Below are positions 25,501 to 33,059 of a stretch of 64,000 nt of DNA, one piece after another. The notes beneath the pieces were generated by a model, which saw only the letters and a list, made by a program, of their open reading frames with translations, had not been told where the DNA came from and ran no database searches. The translations under genes and the position numbers were made by a program. The stretch comes from Spirosoma aureum (GTDB taxonomy: Bacteria > Bacteroidota > Bacteroidia > Cytophagales > Spirosomataceae): NCBI RefSeq assembly GCF_011604685.1, contig NZ_CP050063.1, forward strand, positions 124,001-188,000. Reading direction: 5' to 3'. Numbering within the stretch: the stretch's first letter is position 1; every line of letters begins with the position of its first letter.

Positions 25501-25541
25501 ATCCAGATATGGCGATAATTCGCAAATTATTAAATCAATAG
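22509..25541 (+). CDS. Exported coiled-coil and TPR-repeat protein
   Basis: A 1010-aa protein with signal peptide (MKTVIALIVLVSLPLLMQAQA). Residues ~25-100 form an Ig-like domain similar to that ending the upstream CHAT protein (SDANGIFRYRLN). Residues ~140-360 are a long Gln/Lys/Leu-rich coiled coil with repeated IxELxKxLxxQRxxxxQL motifs. Residues ~370-1000 are tetratricopeptide repeats, including seven consecutive 46-residue kinesin-light-chain-like units (YPEAEASYQQAKTIREKL type). The gene starts 3 bases after the CHAT stop, so translation is probably coupled. It may act as periplasmic sensor or scaffold contacting the Ig-like domains of the CHAT protein; that is inference. A bidirectional terminator overlaps its stop. 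Confidence 0.88.
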   Translation: MKTVIALIVLVSLPLLMQAQAPCLQEYKGEITLYTNKGRLPQIPIVIDGNQGPLSDANGIFRYRLNKCPGMTVRIKLGGSNWDIVNHSEIYSYTIRQLADPSDFQFKLIVAQVQDIEKARRQYYATIAGVALDKGLTSMKGDIKKLTDLVVDQQRLIANGAKKPDGQPQPSTGALEQRLQQQQKEYQRVLDSLVKAPAMLTSRINELQKLLEKQRGADKQLIDSLDRGGANQKSKIAELEKILDRQRQENQQLLTKLMQQQDSARQNDKSGELRKLVEQQKQENQRLLDSLGKKELAWQKSRQNELASTEKNKTIEQLRDSLSRMQNRYEQALSERDKQLSEAQAMAAVFAKQTAIDSSYQKAFLQYKEGQFAKALSALDDDDIRIKQSMKKSAQVGTGAPPNGASSSVNEQTNQGSVEDRAAYIGKCLLKANIYRSQYDMEQAAHWYEEAIQADPTQVENILTYANFLQQLNRPLEPGRWYQKALDLNPPASLKADIYVELGYYHMANNRFEEAEAALQQAKTLRQQLARTNPEQSESGLAHVLDGLGTLYSKKRQFDEAEKAFVQAKNIREKLVEKYADEFEADLAFSLNNLGTFYYINKRLGDAGKTYLRAKTIQDRLVRRNADQYEPDLASTLNNLGTLNSDLERIPDAETAYKQSKAIREKLAQKNPDLYEPSLAQVLNDLGDLYTLTKRYPEAEASYQQAKTIREKLAQKNPDQFEGDLAQTLTDIGNFYRDTKRYPEAEATYTRAKTIQQKLAGKFPELFEPTLAMTLGDMGFYYTEMKRYPEAEALYQEAKTIQEKLAKKKPIDFEPDLVYTLMDMGNLYFDTERPREAKGAFVRTKDILERLAATDGGQATSLQIQVLHRLALLSDAQERSSYFLEADSLQQKVVELVEKQFGDADSALMARELSNWSYHSLFSRKFAKAQSLAEKSLSFDDHEAWVNANLAMAYLMQGKLDDAKSLYTYLKNKPHRSGRYKKTFLADLDELEAAGLTHPDMAIIRKLLNQ
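24042..25007 (+). repeat. Seven tandem 138-base coding repeats
   Basis: Seven units of exactly 46 codons encode TPR-type repeats, with an eighth partial unit beginning at 25008. Units 4-7 are the most alike (AEAxYQQAKTIREKLA core), suggesting recent duplication in the middle of the array. Confidence 0.85.
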
Positions 25542-25574
25542 GAGTCTGGGCTTATAGTGAACCCAGACTCCTAT
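25538..25574. terminator. Bidirectional terminator between convergent genes
   Basis: Perfect 13-bp inverted repeat (25538-25550 with 25562-25574) with an 11-base loop. The left arm includes the TPR gene stop codon. It lies between that gene and the convergent oxidoreductase gene and can serve both. Confidence 0.75.
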
Positions 25575-25589
25575 CAGAAGTATCTTTAA

Positions 25590-26675
25590 TCACTTTAACG
25601 AAACTGACTTGCCTGATTTTGCGGAGGCTTTGGCCGCTTCCAGAATTTCAACAACTGTTACGTTGACCGGTAATTCATATAAATCGTTTTCATCCAGTTT
25701 CAGGCGGCCTTGCACTACGTCTGCCAATACCGAAAAAGGATCGGTAAAAGGGGCTGGCCGGGGATCAAGTTTTTTTCGTTCTTCCGGGGCTTTACCGTCT
25801 AACCGTTCCCTGACGGTTGTTGCATCAATAGCCACAGCGTATCCCTTTGTTCCGTACACTTCCATGTCCTTGCGGGCAAATGTCCAGTTCCAGGAGCCCT
25901 GAATAATACATTGGGCAGTCGGGTACTGCAAAACGATGGTAGCTTCATCGTCGACGTTCGGATAGATATTTGGTTTATTTTGATGCGTAACGGCCATTAC
26001 GGAAAGCGGGCGTTTGCCTTTCATCAACCAGGTCATCAGGTTAGCGCCATAACAGCCAAAATCGACCAAAGCACCCGCTCCGTTTTTGGCAGGATCAGTT
26101 AAAATGGCAAAAAACTCGTTGCTGACGTTAATTTCTTTAGGCCCCTGATGCCCGTCATTGACCATAACTTTTCTAATCTCCCCTAATTTTCCGGCCTGAT
26201 ACAATTCATTAACATACTGGTTGCTGGCATACCAGGACGTTTCGAAATTGGTCAGGACTTTAATCGTATTCTTCTGAGCAAGGGCTTGAATTTCTTTTGC
26301 ATCGGCAAACGTAGTAGCCAATGGTTTTTCCACCATTACATTTATTTTTCTGGGAGCACAGGCACGTACGATCGTGATATGGTCACTGATTGCTCCAAAA
26401 GCCGAAACAGCCTCTGGTTTTGTCTGATCCAGCATCTTCGTTAAATCACTAAAAAACAGCTTCTTATCCAGATTATATCGTTTAATAAAACGATCAACCA
26501 GTTCCTGATTCGGTTCGTAAATACCAACCAGCTCAACGTCCTTTTTATCTGGTCGGTTAAAAATCCAGCCTACATGTCCATGACTTAAACCAGCAATGGC
26601 AAGCTTCAATGGTGTTTGTGCGCGACCAGATGTGATCAGGGAAGCAAGAAGCAAAAGAGTTACTAAATAGTTCAT
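25590..26675 (-). CDS. Exported Gfo/Idh/MocA-family oxidoreductase
   Basis: A 361-aa NAD(P)-dependent sugar-type oxidoreductase preceded by a signal peptide (MNYLVTLLLLASLITSGRAQ) when begun at 26675; an upstream in-frame start at 26693 adds six residues. The Rossmann loop reads AIAGLSHGHVGW, a variant of GxGxxG common in exported Bacteroidota members. The catalytic Lys is in MVEKPLATTFADAKE, and the C-terminal domain has GALVDFGCYGANLMTWL. It stands alone, facing the CHAT/TPR unit across a shared terminator. The substrate is unknown. Confidence 0.88.
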   Translation of the reverse strand: MNYLVTLLLLASLITSGRAQTPLKLAIAGLSHGHVGWIFNRPDKKDVELVGIYEPNQELVDRFIKRYNLDKKLFFSDLTKMLDQTKPEAVSAFGAISDHITIVRACAPRKINVMVEKPLATTFADAKEIQALAQKNTIKVLTNFETSWYASNQYVNELYQAGKLGEIRKVMVNDGHQGPKEINVSNEFFAILTDPAKNGAGALVDFGCYGANLMTWLMKGKRPLSVMAVTHQNKPNIYPNVDDEATIVLQYPTAQCIIQGSWNWTFARKDMEVYGTKGYAVAIDATTVRERLDGKAPEERKKLDPRPAPFTDPFSVLADVVQGRLKLDENDLYELPVNVTVVEILEAAKASAKSGKSVSLK

Positions 26676-27068
26676 TGGCTTAAATGGAGGCAAGTGTAGT
26701 CAATCACTACCTGCTAAAGGCTTGCATCTACCTGCACATACTGCCTTAGAACGACCAAAATGAAGTTGCGGACCGAATAGATCACTGATTTCATAGGCCT
26801 TCTGCTCGCATTTTTTGGATTACATCAACAGGATACCGGAACACCTGGTTGAGAGTTTGCGAACCGATTCAGATATAAGAGCATTCATAGTCGACAATCT
26901 AGCACTATAAACTCGGATAACAATCGCTGGATCAGCTCCTTACCCTCGAAAGCCAGGAGAATTTCGCCCGCTTCGTTGGTGATGGCAATCAGTAATATGT
27001 AGTGGGTTATGGTGCCGGTTAATCACTTCGTTCCTTGATTGATTATTCTGTTTCTATATTGGGTAGAT
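26676..27068. other. Divergent intergenic region, possible short relic
   Basis: A 393-base gap between divergent genes. On the minus strand 26885-27022 is open for 45 codons and reads protein-like (IAITNEAGEILLAFEGKE), but has no convincing start or family match, so it may be a relic or chance. No repeats or clear promoters were seen. Confidence 0.25.
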
Positions 27069-28148
27069 ATGGAAAATAGGAAATCGCCACTGCCTTTCAC
27101 CACTAGCCTTTTTCTGGATTTCCTCAGAATTTGCTCAGCTGTTATAGTCCTACTCGTTCATTCAGAAGAAAAGCTTTCTCCTTCACCCAAAATCTTTAGA
27201 GGTGATACAGGCCACTATGCCGTTATTATTTTCTTTGTCCTTTCTGGCTATGTTATTTCATACAGCACAGCAGGAAAATCAAGCGCCTTAGGTTATGCAA
27301 TTGCGCGACTCACCAGGCTATATTCAGTCTTAATCCCAGCCCTATTCCTTACCGTACTGATTCACTTTTTCATTTTTTACATTGATCCTGTTCTGGCTGA
27401 CCAATACACCAGAAGGTATGAAGTGATTCGGTATCTACTATCGGTTTGTTTCTTATCTCAAATCTGGGGACTTTCATCTTACCCTACCATAAATTCACCG
27501 CTTTGGTCTCTATGTTATGAATTTTGGTATTACCTATTTTTTGGTCTCTGGATTTATGGAGGACGTATTAGTGCTAAAGGCAAACTCCTTGCAATCTTGG
27601 CGTGCCTACTGGCAGGCCCGCAAATAGTGCTTCTTATGCCCGTATGGTTAATGGGATGTTACATACAACGCCTTCCCAAATCAAATCTAGGAATCAGTTT
27701 ACTTTGCGTCCTATCAATAGTGTCAGTTACGGGAGCTGTCATTGCCTTTTCAAATCCAGGGATGCCTTATTCAATTGGTTATCCGCCATTTTATTTTTCC
27801 AATCAATTCATTACCGATTGGCTATTTGGAGTTTTTATTGCGGCCACCATCTACTTCTTTCCGTTTCAAGACCTGCACCTGCAAAAACCAGCTTGGTTTA
27901 CCCAATTTAGGCTCATTGCCGATCTAACATTTTCACTCTATATTCTACATTACCCGCTTATTATTTTATTTCAATCTCTGGTAAGCTATACCTCAAAATG
28001 GTGGATGCCAATCGCCTTATGCATTGGCATCGTCGCTATGATTATAGGCTATGGAATAGAGCAGAAACGGCAAACCTGGAAATCGTTTTTTGTGTCGTTT
28101 TTTGATAAAGCTTTGCCTTTTATAAGAAATACAAGGGCGACGGTATAG
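27069..28148 (+). CDS. Acyltransferase 3 family membrane protein
   Basis: A 359-aa integral membrane acyltransferase with about ten helices, of the OafA/NodX/YrhL type that O-acetylates or acylates surface sugars. The N-terminal motif FLDFLRICSAVIVLLVH has the conserved Arg and His, and IIFFVLSGYVISYS follows. The ATG at 27069 was chosen over a TTG at 27039 because family proteins begin just before this helix. Base composition is slightly more AT-rich than the neighbours. It stands alone, so no target polymer can be named. Confidence 0.88.
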   Translation: MENRKSPLPFTTSLFLDFLRICSAVIVLLVHSEEKLSPSPKIFRGDTGHYAVIIFFVLSGYVISYSTAGKSSALGYAIARLTRLYSVLIPALFLTVLIHFFIFYIDPVLADQYTRRYEVIRYLLSVCFLSQIWGLSSYPTINSPLWSLCYEFWYYLFFGLWIYGGRISAKGKLLAILACLLAGPQIVLLMPVWLMGCYIQRLPKSNLGISLLCVLSIVSVTGAVIAFSNPGMPYSIGYPPFYFSNQFITDWLFGVFIAATIYFFPFQDLHLQKPAWFTQFRLIADLTFSLYILHYPLIILFQSLVSYTSKWWMPIALCIGIVAMIIGYGIEQKRQTWKSFFVSFFDKALPFIRNTRATV

Positions 28149-28549
28149 GCACGTTTATATAAAGCCCAGTAATTACGATCATAGGATTTATGCATCCTTG
28201 GTTTTCACACCAATTGCTTATTGGCGTCGCCCGATACTCAATTCGTGCTTAGGTTAACCCGAAAGAAAGGAGGGTCGAGGTTCATTACCTCGTAATACCC
28301 GACTGAGTTATCTGCTGTCTGTGTCGCGCCAGAACGGCACAGTGTATCAACCAATCCTTCTTAAAGAAGGGTTGGTGCGGCAATTCAGGAATCAATTAGA
28401 TTATCGAGGAATCCGGGGTTGTAAAATCATTTTTCCATACCTTTTTTCACAGCAAAATCACAAACATAAAAAAGGCAGTGCATTCCACAAGAAGTGAGAA
28501 TGATCCCAAATAGGTGACAAGAAAGCGATAAGTAACAGAAAGGCGGGAA
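28149..28549. other. Non-coding stretch downstream of the acyltransferase gene
   Basis: About 400 bases without coding potential. A small CGAGGT/ACCTCG hairpin lies near 28275-28291 and a stronger one at 28350-28376, listed separately. I see nothing else. Confidence 0.4.
28350..28376 (+). terminator. Hairpin, possible terminator
   Basis: Thirteen-base arms (28350-28362 with 28364-28376) pair with a single wobble position. It lies 200 bases beyond the acyltransferase stop and lacks a T tract. Confidence 0.4.
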
Positions 28550-28554
28550 AACAC

Positions 28555-28581
28555 AAAAGCCACTGATTATCAGTGGCTTTT
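28555..28581 (-). terminator. Terminator of tRNA-Leu
   Basis: Perfect 12-bp stem (28555-28566 with 28570-28581), a 3-base loop and flanking A/T tracts, placed 35 bases beyond the tRNA-Leu 3' end on the minus strand. Confidence 0.8.
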
Positions 28582-28615
28582 GCTTTCTCTTAGTTGCTCT
28601 TGGTAGAGCCTTGGG

Positions 28616-28701
28616 TACCAGGAGCGGGAGTCGAACCCGCACGAGCCGTAAAGCTCACAGGATTTTAAGTCCGGCGTGTCTACCAATTCCACCATCCCGG
28701 C
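28616..28701 (-). tRNA. tRNA-Leu (UAA)
   Basis: An 86-base class II tRNA. The acceptor stem GCCGGGA pairs with TCCTGGT. U8 and the D-loop GGTAGAC are present, the anticodon loop reads ACTTAAAATC with anticodon TAA, there is a long variable arm, and the T arm is GCGGGTTCGACTCCCGC. The discriminator is A. CCA is not fully encoded (CCC follows). Confidence 0.95.
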
Positions 28702-28724
28702 GCTTCCACAGAAGCGGACATTTA

Positions 28725-28757
28725 CGAAAAAAGCACCGTGGGTCGGTGCCTTTTTCG
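28725..28757 (-). terminator. Terminator between tRNA-Gly and tRNA-Leu
   Basis: Fourteen-base arms (28725-28738 with 28744-28757) match at 13 positions and end in a run of six T on the minus strand. It begins one base after the tRNA-Gly CCA, so tRNA-Leu depends on read-through or its own promoter. Confidence 0.8.
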
Positions 28758-28833
28758 TGGAGCGAAAGACGGGGTTCGAACCCGCGACCTCGACCTTGGC
28801 AAGGTCGCGCTCTACCAGCTGAGCTACTTTCGC
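28758..28833 (-). tRNA. tRNA-Gly (GCC)
   Basis: A 76-base tRNA with encoded CCA. Acceptor GCGAAAG pairs with CTTTCGC, discriminator T. D arm GCTCAGCTGGTAGAGC, anticodon loop CTTGCCAAG with anticodon GCC, T arm GCGGGTTCGAACCCCGT. Confidence 0.97.
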
Positions 28834-28869
28834 ATTTTCAATTTGCCCTACCTCGGCGAATTGTGGATG

Positions 28870-28899
28870 CAAATTTAGTGGGTTTTATCCGTTTGTCAA
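28870..28899 (-). promoter_or_regulatory. Promoter of tRNA-Gly
   Basis: On the minus strand TTG (28899-28897) and TAAATTTG (28877-28870) are exactly 19 bases apart, a good match to the Bacteroidota housekeeping promoter. The predicted start is about 30 bases before the tRNA. Confidence 0.7.
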
Positions 28900-28954
28900 G
28901 TCTATCGCTGAAAAAAAATTACCTATTCTCCTCGTATATGCCACTCAAAACTGA

Positions 28955-29818
28955 TTACGAACGAGTTAATACAATTAAAACCAGAAAAAAACTATTCAAG
29001 CCAATGCTCGAAATCCACATCATCCGCATAGTTGTCCGATAATTCGCCAGACTATTGTCTCGATATACCAGCCAAAACCAGCGCAGAAAGAAAACAACAG
29101 CCGGAAACAGAAACGCCAGATATAGTAATACAACATAGCTACCGTCAAAATAGGTATAGAAGCCAATTAACGACAACGCATAAAGTATCACCGCACTAAA
29201 GAATGTTCCCCGAACTCCCATCATCCGACTGATGGTCATATCGCCCCGGCGCGCATCTTCTTCATGCTGATATACCTGCGTAACAGGATATAAAGCCATC
29301 AGATTTAACATAGCCAGCAAGCCACCAAAGAGGAGTTTAGGTTCCGTAATAGCAGATAACGGTAAATTATTGATGGAAATATAGGTCATGACGTACGTTA
29401 GCCCTCCCTGAAGAATACTGATCAGGAACCAGCTCAAAATCGGGTACTTCTTGAGTCGTATCCGGTCGTGGCTATATGCTTTTGTAACAAATCCGTAAAC
29501 AAGTAAGTAGAGTATAAAAGGCCAGTTAACAAACATTCCCAGCAAAAGCGCGACCCCATCGAGCACCCACGATACCCAATACAGATCTTTGTCGACGGGA
29601 GGGGGCGTTTCCAGGCCGCCAATGCTGCCTTCATCTTTGTCAAAATAGCTATTATAAGCATTACTGGCCGGATAAAGCAGCAAATGCACAACCAGAAGCA
29701 CAATTATAGATTTAGTAAGATCTGGAGCCGCTGATTGACTAATGGCAAACCAGAACATCGGCAATAAGAAAAACGAGAAGGGTACGCGCAGGTGAAGCCA
29801 AATAGTACGGGCGGTCAT
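28955..29818 (-). CDS. UbiA-family prenyltransferase
   Basis: A 287-aa inner-membrane protein with eight or nine helices. The first Asp-rich motif is NAYNSYFDKDEGSIGG (NxxxDxxxD), and the second lies near YQHEEDARRGD, where Mg-diphosphate would bind. Family members transfer a prenyl chain from a polyprenyl diphosphate to an aromatic or other acceptor. It is transcribed divergently from a type III polyketide synthase with 99 bases between, suggesting that the polyketide product could be its acceptor; this is inference. Quinone, chlorophyll and haem O pathways are not represented nearby. Confidence 0.87.
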   Translation of the reverse strand: MTARTIWLHLRVPFSFFLLPMFWFAISQSAAPDLTKSIIVLLVVHLLLYPASNAYNSYFDKDEGSIGGLETPPPVDKDLYWVSWVLDGVALLLGMFVNWPFILYLLVYGFVTKAYSHDRIRLKKYPILSWFLISILQGGLTYVMTYISINNLPLSAITEPKLLFGGLLAMLNLMALYPVTQVYQHEEDARRGDMTISRMMGVRGTFFSAVILYALSLIGFYTYFDGSYVVLLYLAFLFPAVVFFLRWFWLVYRDNSLANYRTTMRMMWISSIGLNSFFLVLIVLTRS

Positions 29819-29917
29819 GGCGTGTTTTTAATGAGAGTCGTCAATTTACAGAACTTTCGGCAATCAGCATAGTTATACAACCAATGGCGTTCTATGAATA
29901 AATGAACGCGTCGGCGA

Positions 29918-31126
29918 ATGGCTCCACGGCAATCTCAATCAGACGGTTATATCAATGCTATCGGTACTGCAGTACCTGCTTACTATGCCTCTCAACAACA
30001 TGCGGCAGAGTTCATGGCCGATCTCCTTCAGTTCGATGATCGCGATCGCCGTCGATTAATGACTTTGTACCGCTATACCCGCATCGAAAAGCGGCATACG
30101 GTTATGGCCGATTATACCCGCTCAATGGGTGAATTTACCTTCTACCCCAACACGCCGGGTATGGAGCCATTTCCGACGGTGAGCCAGCGAATGGGCGTTT
30201 ATCGACAGGAAGCAGTTCCACTAGCCTTGAAGGCCATTAGCGATTGTTTTAGTAGCTATCCCGACTTCGACCCACAAACCATTACCCATTTGATCACCGT
30301 TAGTTGTACGGGGCTGTATGCACCAGGGCCAGACATTGAGATCATTGAAGCGCTTGGCTTATCCACGAACACTCAACGGCTGGCAATCAATTTTATGGGA
30401 TGCTATGGGGCTTTCAACGGCCTGAAAGCGGCCAATGCTATTGTTCGGTCTGAGCCGGATGCAAAAGTACTGGTCGTTTGTATTGAATTGTGTACTATTC
30501 ACTTTCAGAAGAAAACAGAAACGGACTATTTACTTTCAAATGCTCTGTTTGCCGATGGGTCGGCTGCCGTGTTGGTCGAAAGTAAACCCCGCGCTCAGCA
30601 ATCGTTTCGCCTTCGATCGTTCTATTGTGATTTGCTGCCCGAAGGAAAAGACGCTATGGCCTGGCATATTAGCGATTTCGGCTTCGAAATGACCCTTACG
30701 GCTGAGGTGCCTAATCACATTCAGCGAGGTATTGGCCAGCTCATGCAACGGCTGCTGGCTCAATGCGATTTGACATTAGGCGATATTGGTCAGTATGCGC
30801 TACACCCTGGCGGTCGTCGAATCCTGGAAGTAATCGAAGAACAACTCGGCATTACAGCCAATGATGACCGTTATGCGTATAACGTGTTGCGACAATTTGG
30901 GAATATGTCATCGGCAACGGTCTTATTTGTCTTAAAAGCAGTTTGGGAAGACCTTATTTCCGGGGTAGCCAGGCTCGATACTGACCGGCCCAATATTCTG
31001 AGTTGCGCATTCGGGCCGGGCCTGACCCTGGAAGCTATGGTTCTCGAAGCCCTTGTCAATAAATCATCTATAATTCCTGATTTCGCTACGTCAGAATCTT
31101 CCAGCGCATTAGTCCCAGTTTTGTAA
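29918..31126 (+). CDS. Type III polyketide synthase
   Basis: A 402-aa chalcone/stilbene-synthase-type enzyme that condenses malonyl-CoA units onto a CoA starter; products in bacteria include alkylresorcinols and alkylpyrones. The thiolase-fold triad is complete: Cys162 in FMGCYGAFNGLKAA, His296 in ALHPGGRRILE and Asn329 in QFGNMSSATVLFVL. The gene is divergent from a UbiA prenyltransferase. Its last 41 bases overlap the 3' end of the convergent glycosyltransferase gene. No tailoring methyltransferase or monooxygenase is adjacent. Starter and chain length cannot be predicted by eye. Confidence 0.93.
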   Translation: MAPRQSQSDGYINAIGTAVPAYYASQQHAAEFMADLLQFDDRDRRRLMTLYRYTRIEKRHTVMADYTRSMGEFTFYPNTPGMEPFPTVSQRMGVYRQEAVPLALKAISDCFSSYPDFDPQTITHLITVSCTGLYAPGPDIEIIEALGLSTNTQRLAINFMGCYGAFNGLKAANAIVRSEPDAKVLVVCIELCTIHFQKKTETDYLLSNALFADGSAAVLVESKPRAQQSFRLRSFYCDLLPEGKDAMAWHISDFGFEMTLTAEVPNHIQRGIGQLMQRLLAQCDLTLGDIGQYALHPGGRRILEVIEEQLGITANDDRYAYNVLRQFGNMSSATVLFVLKAVWEDLISGVARLDTDRPNILSCAFGPGLTLEAMVLEALVNKSSIIPDFATSESSSALVPVL

Positions 31127-31826
31127 AAAAATACAACAGGGAGGTTCGAAGAACGCCTAAGCCATAGATGGAGCTTCTACGGAAGTTGATCGACGAGGCT
31201 TCCTCAAAGTATTTTGTCGGACAGGTAACTTCGGCAATCTCATACCCCTTGTAGAAAATCTGGGCGATCATCTCGTTATCAAAAATGAAATCGTCGGAAT
31301 TATGCGTAAAGTCCAAACTTCGCAATACTTCCCCTGAAAAAGCCCGGTAGCCCGTGTGATATTCCGACAGCTTCTGATTCATCAACAGGTTCTGCGCAAA
31401 GGTCAGAAATCTGTTGGCGATGTATTTGTACATTGGCATGCCCCCTTTGAGCGCCCCTTTTCCCAAAATCCTCGACGCAAAAACGACCGGATAAAGCCCG
31501 TTACCAATGATCGAGATCATGGCGGGTAGCAGCATGGGTGTATACTGGTAATCAGGATGCAACATCACAACAATATCAGCTCCCAGCTCCAGGGCTTTGG
31601 CATAACATGTTTTTTGATTACCGCCGTAGCCTTTATTCCGGTCATGCCGGATAACGTGCCGGATTCCCAACTGCCGGGCAACGTCAACGGTATTATCAGG
31701 ACTGGCATCGTCTACCAGAATTACATCATCGACAAGATCAAACGGAATTTCCCGGTATGTACGCTCAAGCGTTAGTGCTGCCCGATAAGCGGGCATTACC
31801 ACAATAACTTTTTTATTATTAAACAT
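31086..31826 (-). CDS. Glycosyltransferase family 2 protein
   Basis: A 246-aa GT-A fold enzyme of the DPM1-like GT2 group. It begins KKVIVVMPAYRAALTLERTY, with nucleotide-sugar loop VDDVILVDDASPDNT. The catalytic DxD-like motif is replaced by HPDYQY, as is usual in this subgroup, and SEYHTGYRAFSGEVL follows. No membrane anchor is evident. It probably transfers a sugar from a nucleotide donor to a lipid carrier. It overlaps the convergent polyketide synthase gene by 41 bases at their 3' ends. Confidence 0.9.
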   Translation of the reverse strand: MFNNKKVIVVMPAYRAALTLERTYREIPFDLVDDVILVDDASPDNTVDVARQLGIRHVIRHDRNKGYGGNQKTCYAKALELGADIVVMLHPDYQYTPMLLPAMISIIGNGLYPVVFASRILGKGALKGGMPMYKYIANRFLTFAQNLLMNQKLSEYHTGYRAFSGEVLRSLDFTHNSDDFIFDNEMIAQIFYKGYEIAEVTCPTKYFEEASSINFRRSSIYGLGVLRTSLLYFFTKLGLMRWKILT

Positions 31827-31830
31827 AGGC

Positions 31831-31861
31831 CAAAACTAACGGGTTAGGGGCATTATGCCAA
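31831..31861 (-). promoter_or_regulatory. Promoter of the GT2 gene
   Basis: On the minus strand TTG (31861-31859) and TAGTTTTG (31838-31831) are 20 bases apart. The predicted start coincides with the ATG at 31826, so the transcript may be leaderless. Confidence 0.55.
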
Positions 31862-31969
31862 TTATTTGCTCAACGAAGCCGGTAGCTTCAACAGTTTGAG
31901 CGTAGATTTGCGGATTGATGTCAACTTTTCCGTCTTCACGGCGTTAGTTTGCTATCCGCCTTATTGTTT

Positions 31970-33037
31970 ATGCTCTCCAACGAAACTGTATTTTTCCTCG
32001 CATTCGCTACGTTTGTTCTGCTCATCATGGCCGTTGACCTGGGAGCATTTACCAAACAAAAGAGTCACATTGTCGAATTTAAAGAAGCAGCAATCTGGAG
32101 TACGATTTGGGTTGCTCTTTCTATTGCCTTCTACTTTTTTCTACAACAATTCGGTTATCTCGTCCATGGCATTACCGACATGGCCCGGCTTGAGGAAATC
32201 CGAAACCGCTACGCTGAACACGTCAAATTAATCCCTAACAATTTTCCGGCCAGTTTAGCAAACTTCCAGGCAAATATGTCACTGGAATACATAACAGGTT
32301 ATTTGGTCGAGTATTCTCTTTCTGCCGACAATATTTTCGTATTTATTCTGATTTTCAATTCGTTTGGTGTTCACCAGCGTTTTTACAAAAAAATTCTGGT
32401 CTGGGGAATTCTGGGAGCCATCATTCTACGGTTTATCTTCATTTTTCTCGGCTCAGCGCTGATTCAACGGTTCGAGTGGATCATGTATCTGTTCGGTGCC
32501 TTTCTGGTCTATACGGGTGTTCAGTTGTTTTTTCAGGGCGATGAAGACGAGAAAATTGAGCCTTCCAAACACCCCGTTGTTCGATTCGCCAGTAAATACC
32601 TGAATGTTTATCACCGAAACGTGACGGACAATTTCTTCGTCCGCCGTAAGTCTGATCGAAAGCTGTTTGTCACACCCCTGTTTATCATTGTCATTGTCGT
32701 GGCGTTTACCGATCTGGTCTTTGCCGTTGACTCTATACCGGCCATTTTCTCGATTACGAAAGATCCTTACATCGTCTTCTTCTCGAACGTTTTTGCCATC
32801 ATGGGCCTTCGTTCCATGTTCTTTTTCCTGTCGAGTATCATGAGCAAGTTCAGGTTCCTCAAAGTCGGCCTGGCGGTTCTCTTAACGTTTATCGGCGTTA
32901 AGATGCTCACTGAACACTGGCTGGCGGAGATAGGCTTCCAACCGGTTTATTCCCTTTATATTATTGTCGGTATTTTAAGTGTAAGTATTCTGGCATCCTG
33001 GCTGATACCTGAAAAAAGTCCGAACCCAGATTCTTAA
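31970..33037 (+). CDS. TerC/Alx-family integral membrane protein
   Basis: A 355-aa membrane protein with about nine helices. TerC family signatures are the two acidic helices EYSLSADNIFVFILIF and TDLVFAVDSIPAIFS, whose Asp residues are thought to bind metal. Members such as Alx export manganese or assist metal loading of secreted enzymes; tellurite resistance is the historical name. The ATG at 31970 is preferred over a TTG at 31949. I looked for a yybP-ykoY manganese riboswitch in the 143 bases upstream and found none. The helicase gene follows 22 bases after. Confidence 0.9.
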   Translation: MLSNETVFFLAFATFVLLIMAVDLGAFTKQKSHIVEFKEAAIWSTIWVALSIAFYFFLQQFGYLVHGITDMARLEEIRNRYAEHVKLIPNNFPASLANFQANMSLEYITGYLVEYSLSADNIFVFILIFNSFGVHQRFYKKILVWGILGAIILRFIFIFLGSALIQRFEWIMYLFGAFLVYTGVQLFFQGDEDEKIEPSKHPVVRFASKYLNVYHRNVTDNFFVRRKSDRKLFVTPLFIIVIVVAFTDLVFAVDSIPAIFSITKDPYIVFFSNVFAIMGLRSMFFFLSSIMSKFRFLKVGLAVLLTFIGVKMLTEHWLAEIGFQPVYSLYIIVGILSVSILASWLIPEKSPNPDS

Positions 33038-33059
33038 GATTAAGAAGATTTTCAGGATT

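Noticed and set aside
13769..25541. A mobile island carrying the caspase/CHAT genes
   Set aside because: No integrase, transposase, tRNA-associated direct repeats or target-site duplications were found at its borders, so transfer is not supported by the sequence alone.
28611..29042. Long plus-strand open frame of 143 codons
   Set aside because: It runs across both tRNA genes and into the UbiA gene in antisense, so it is a shadow of these.
31827..31969. Possible yybP-ykoY manganese riboswitch before the TerC/Alx-family gene
   Set aside because: The conserved core bases and paired stems of that riboswitch could not be found.
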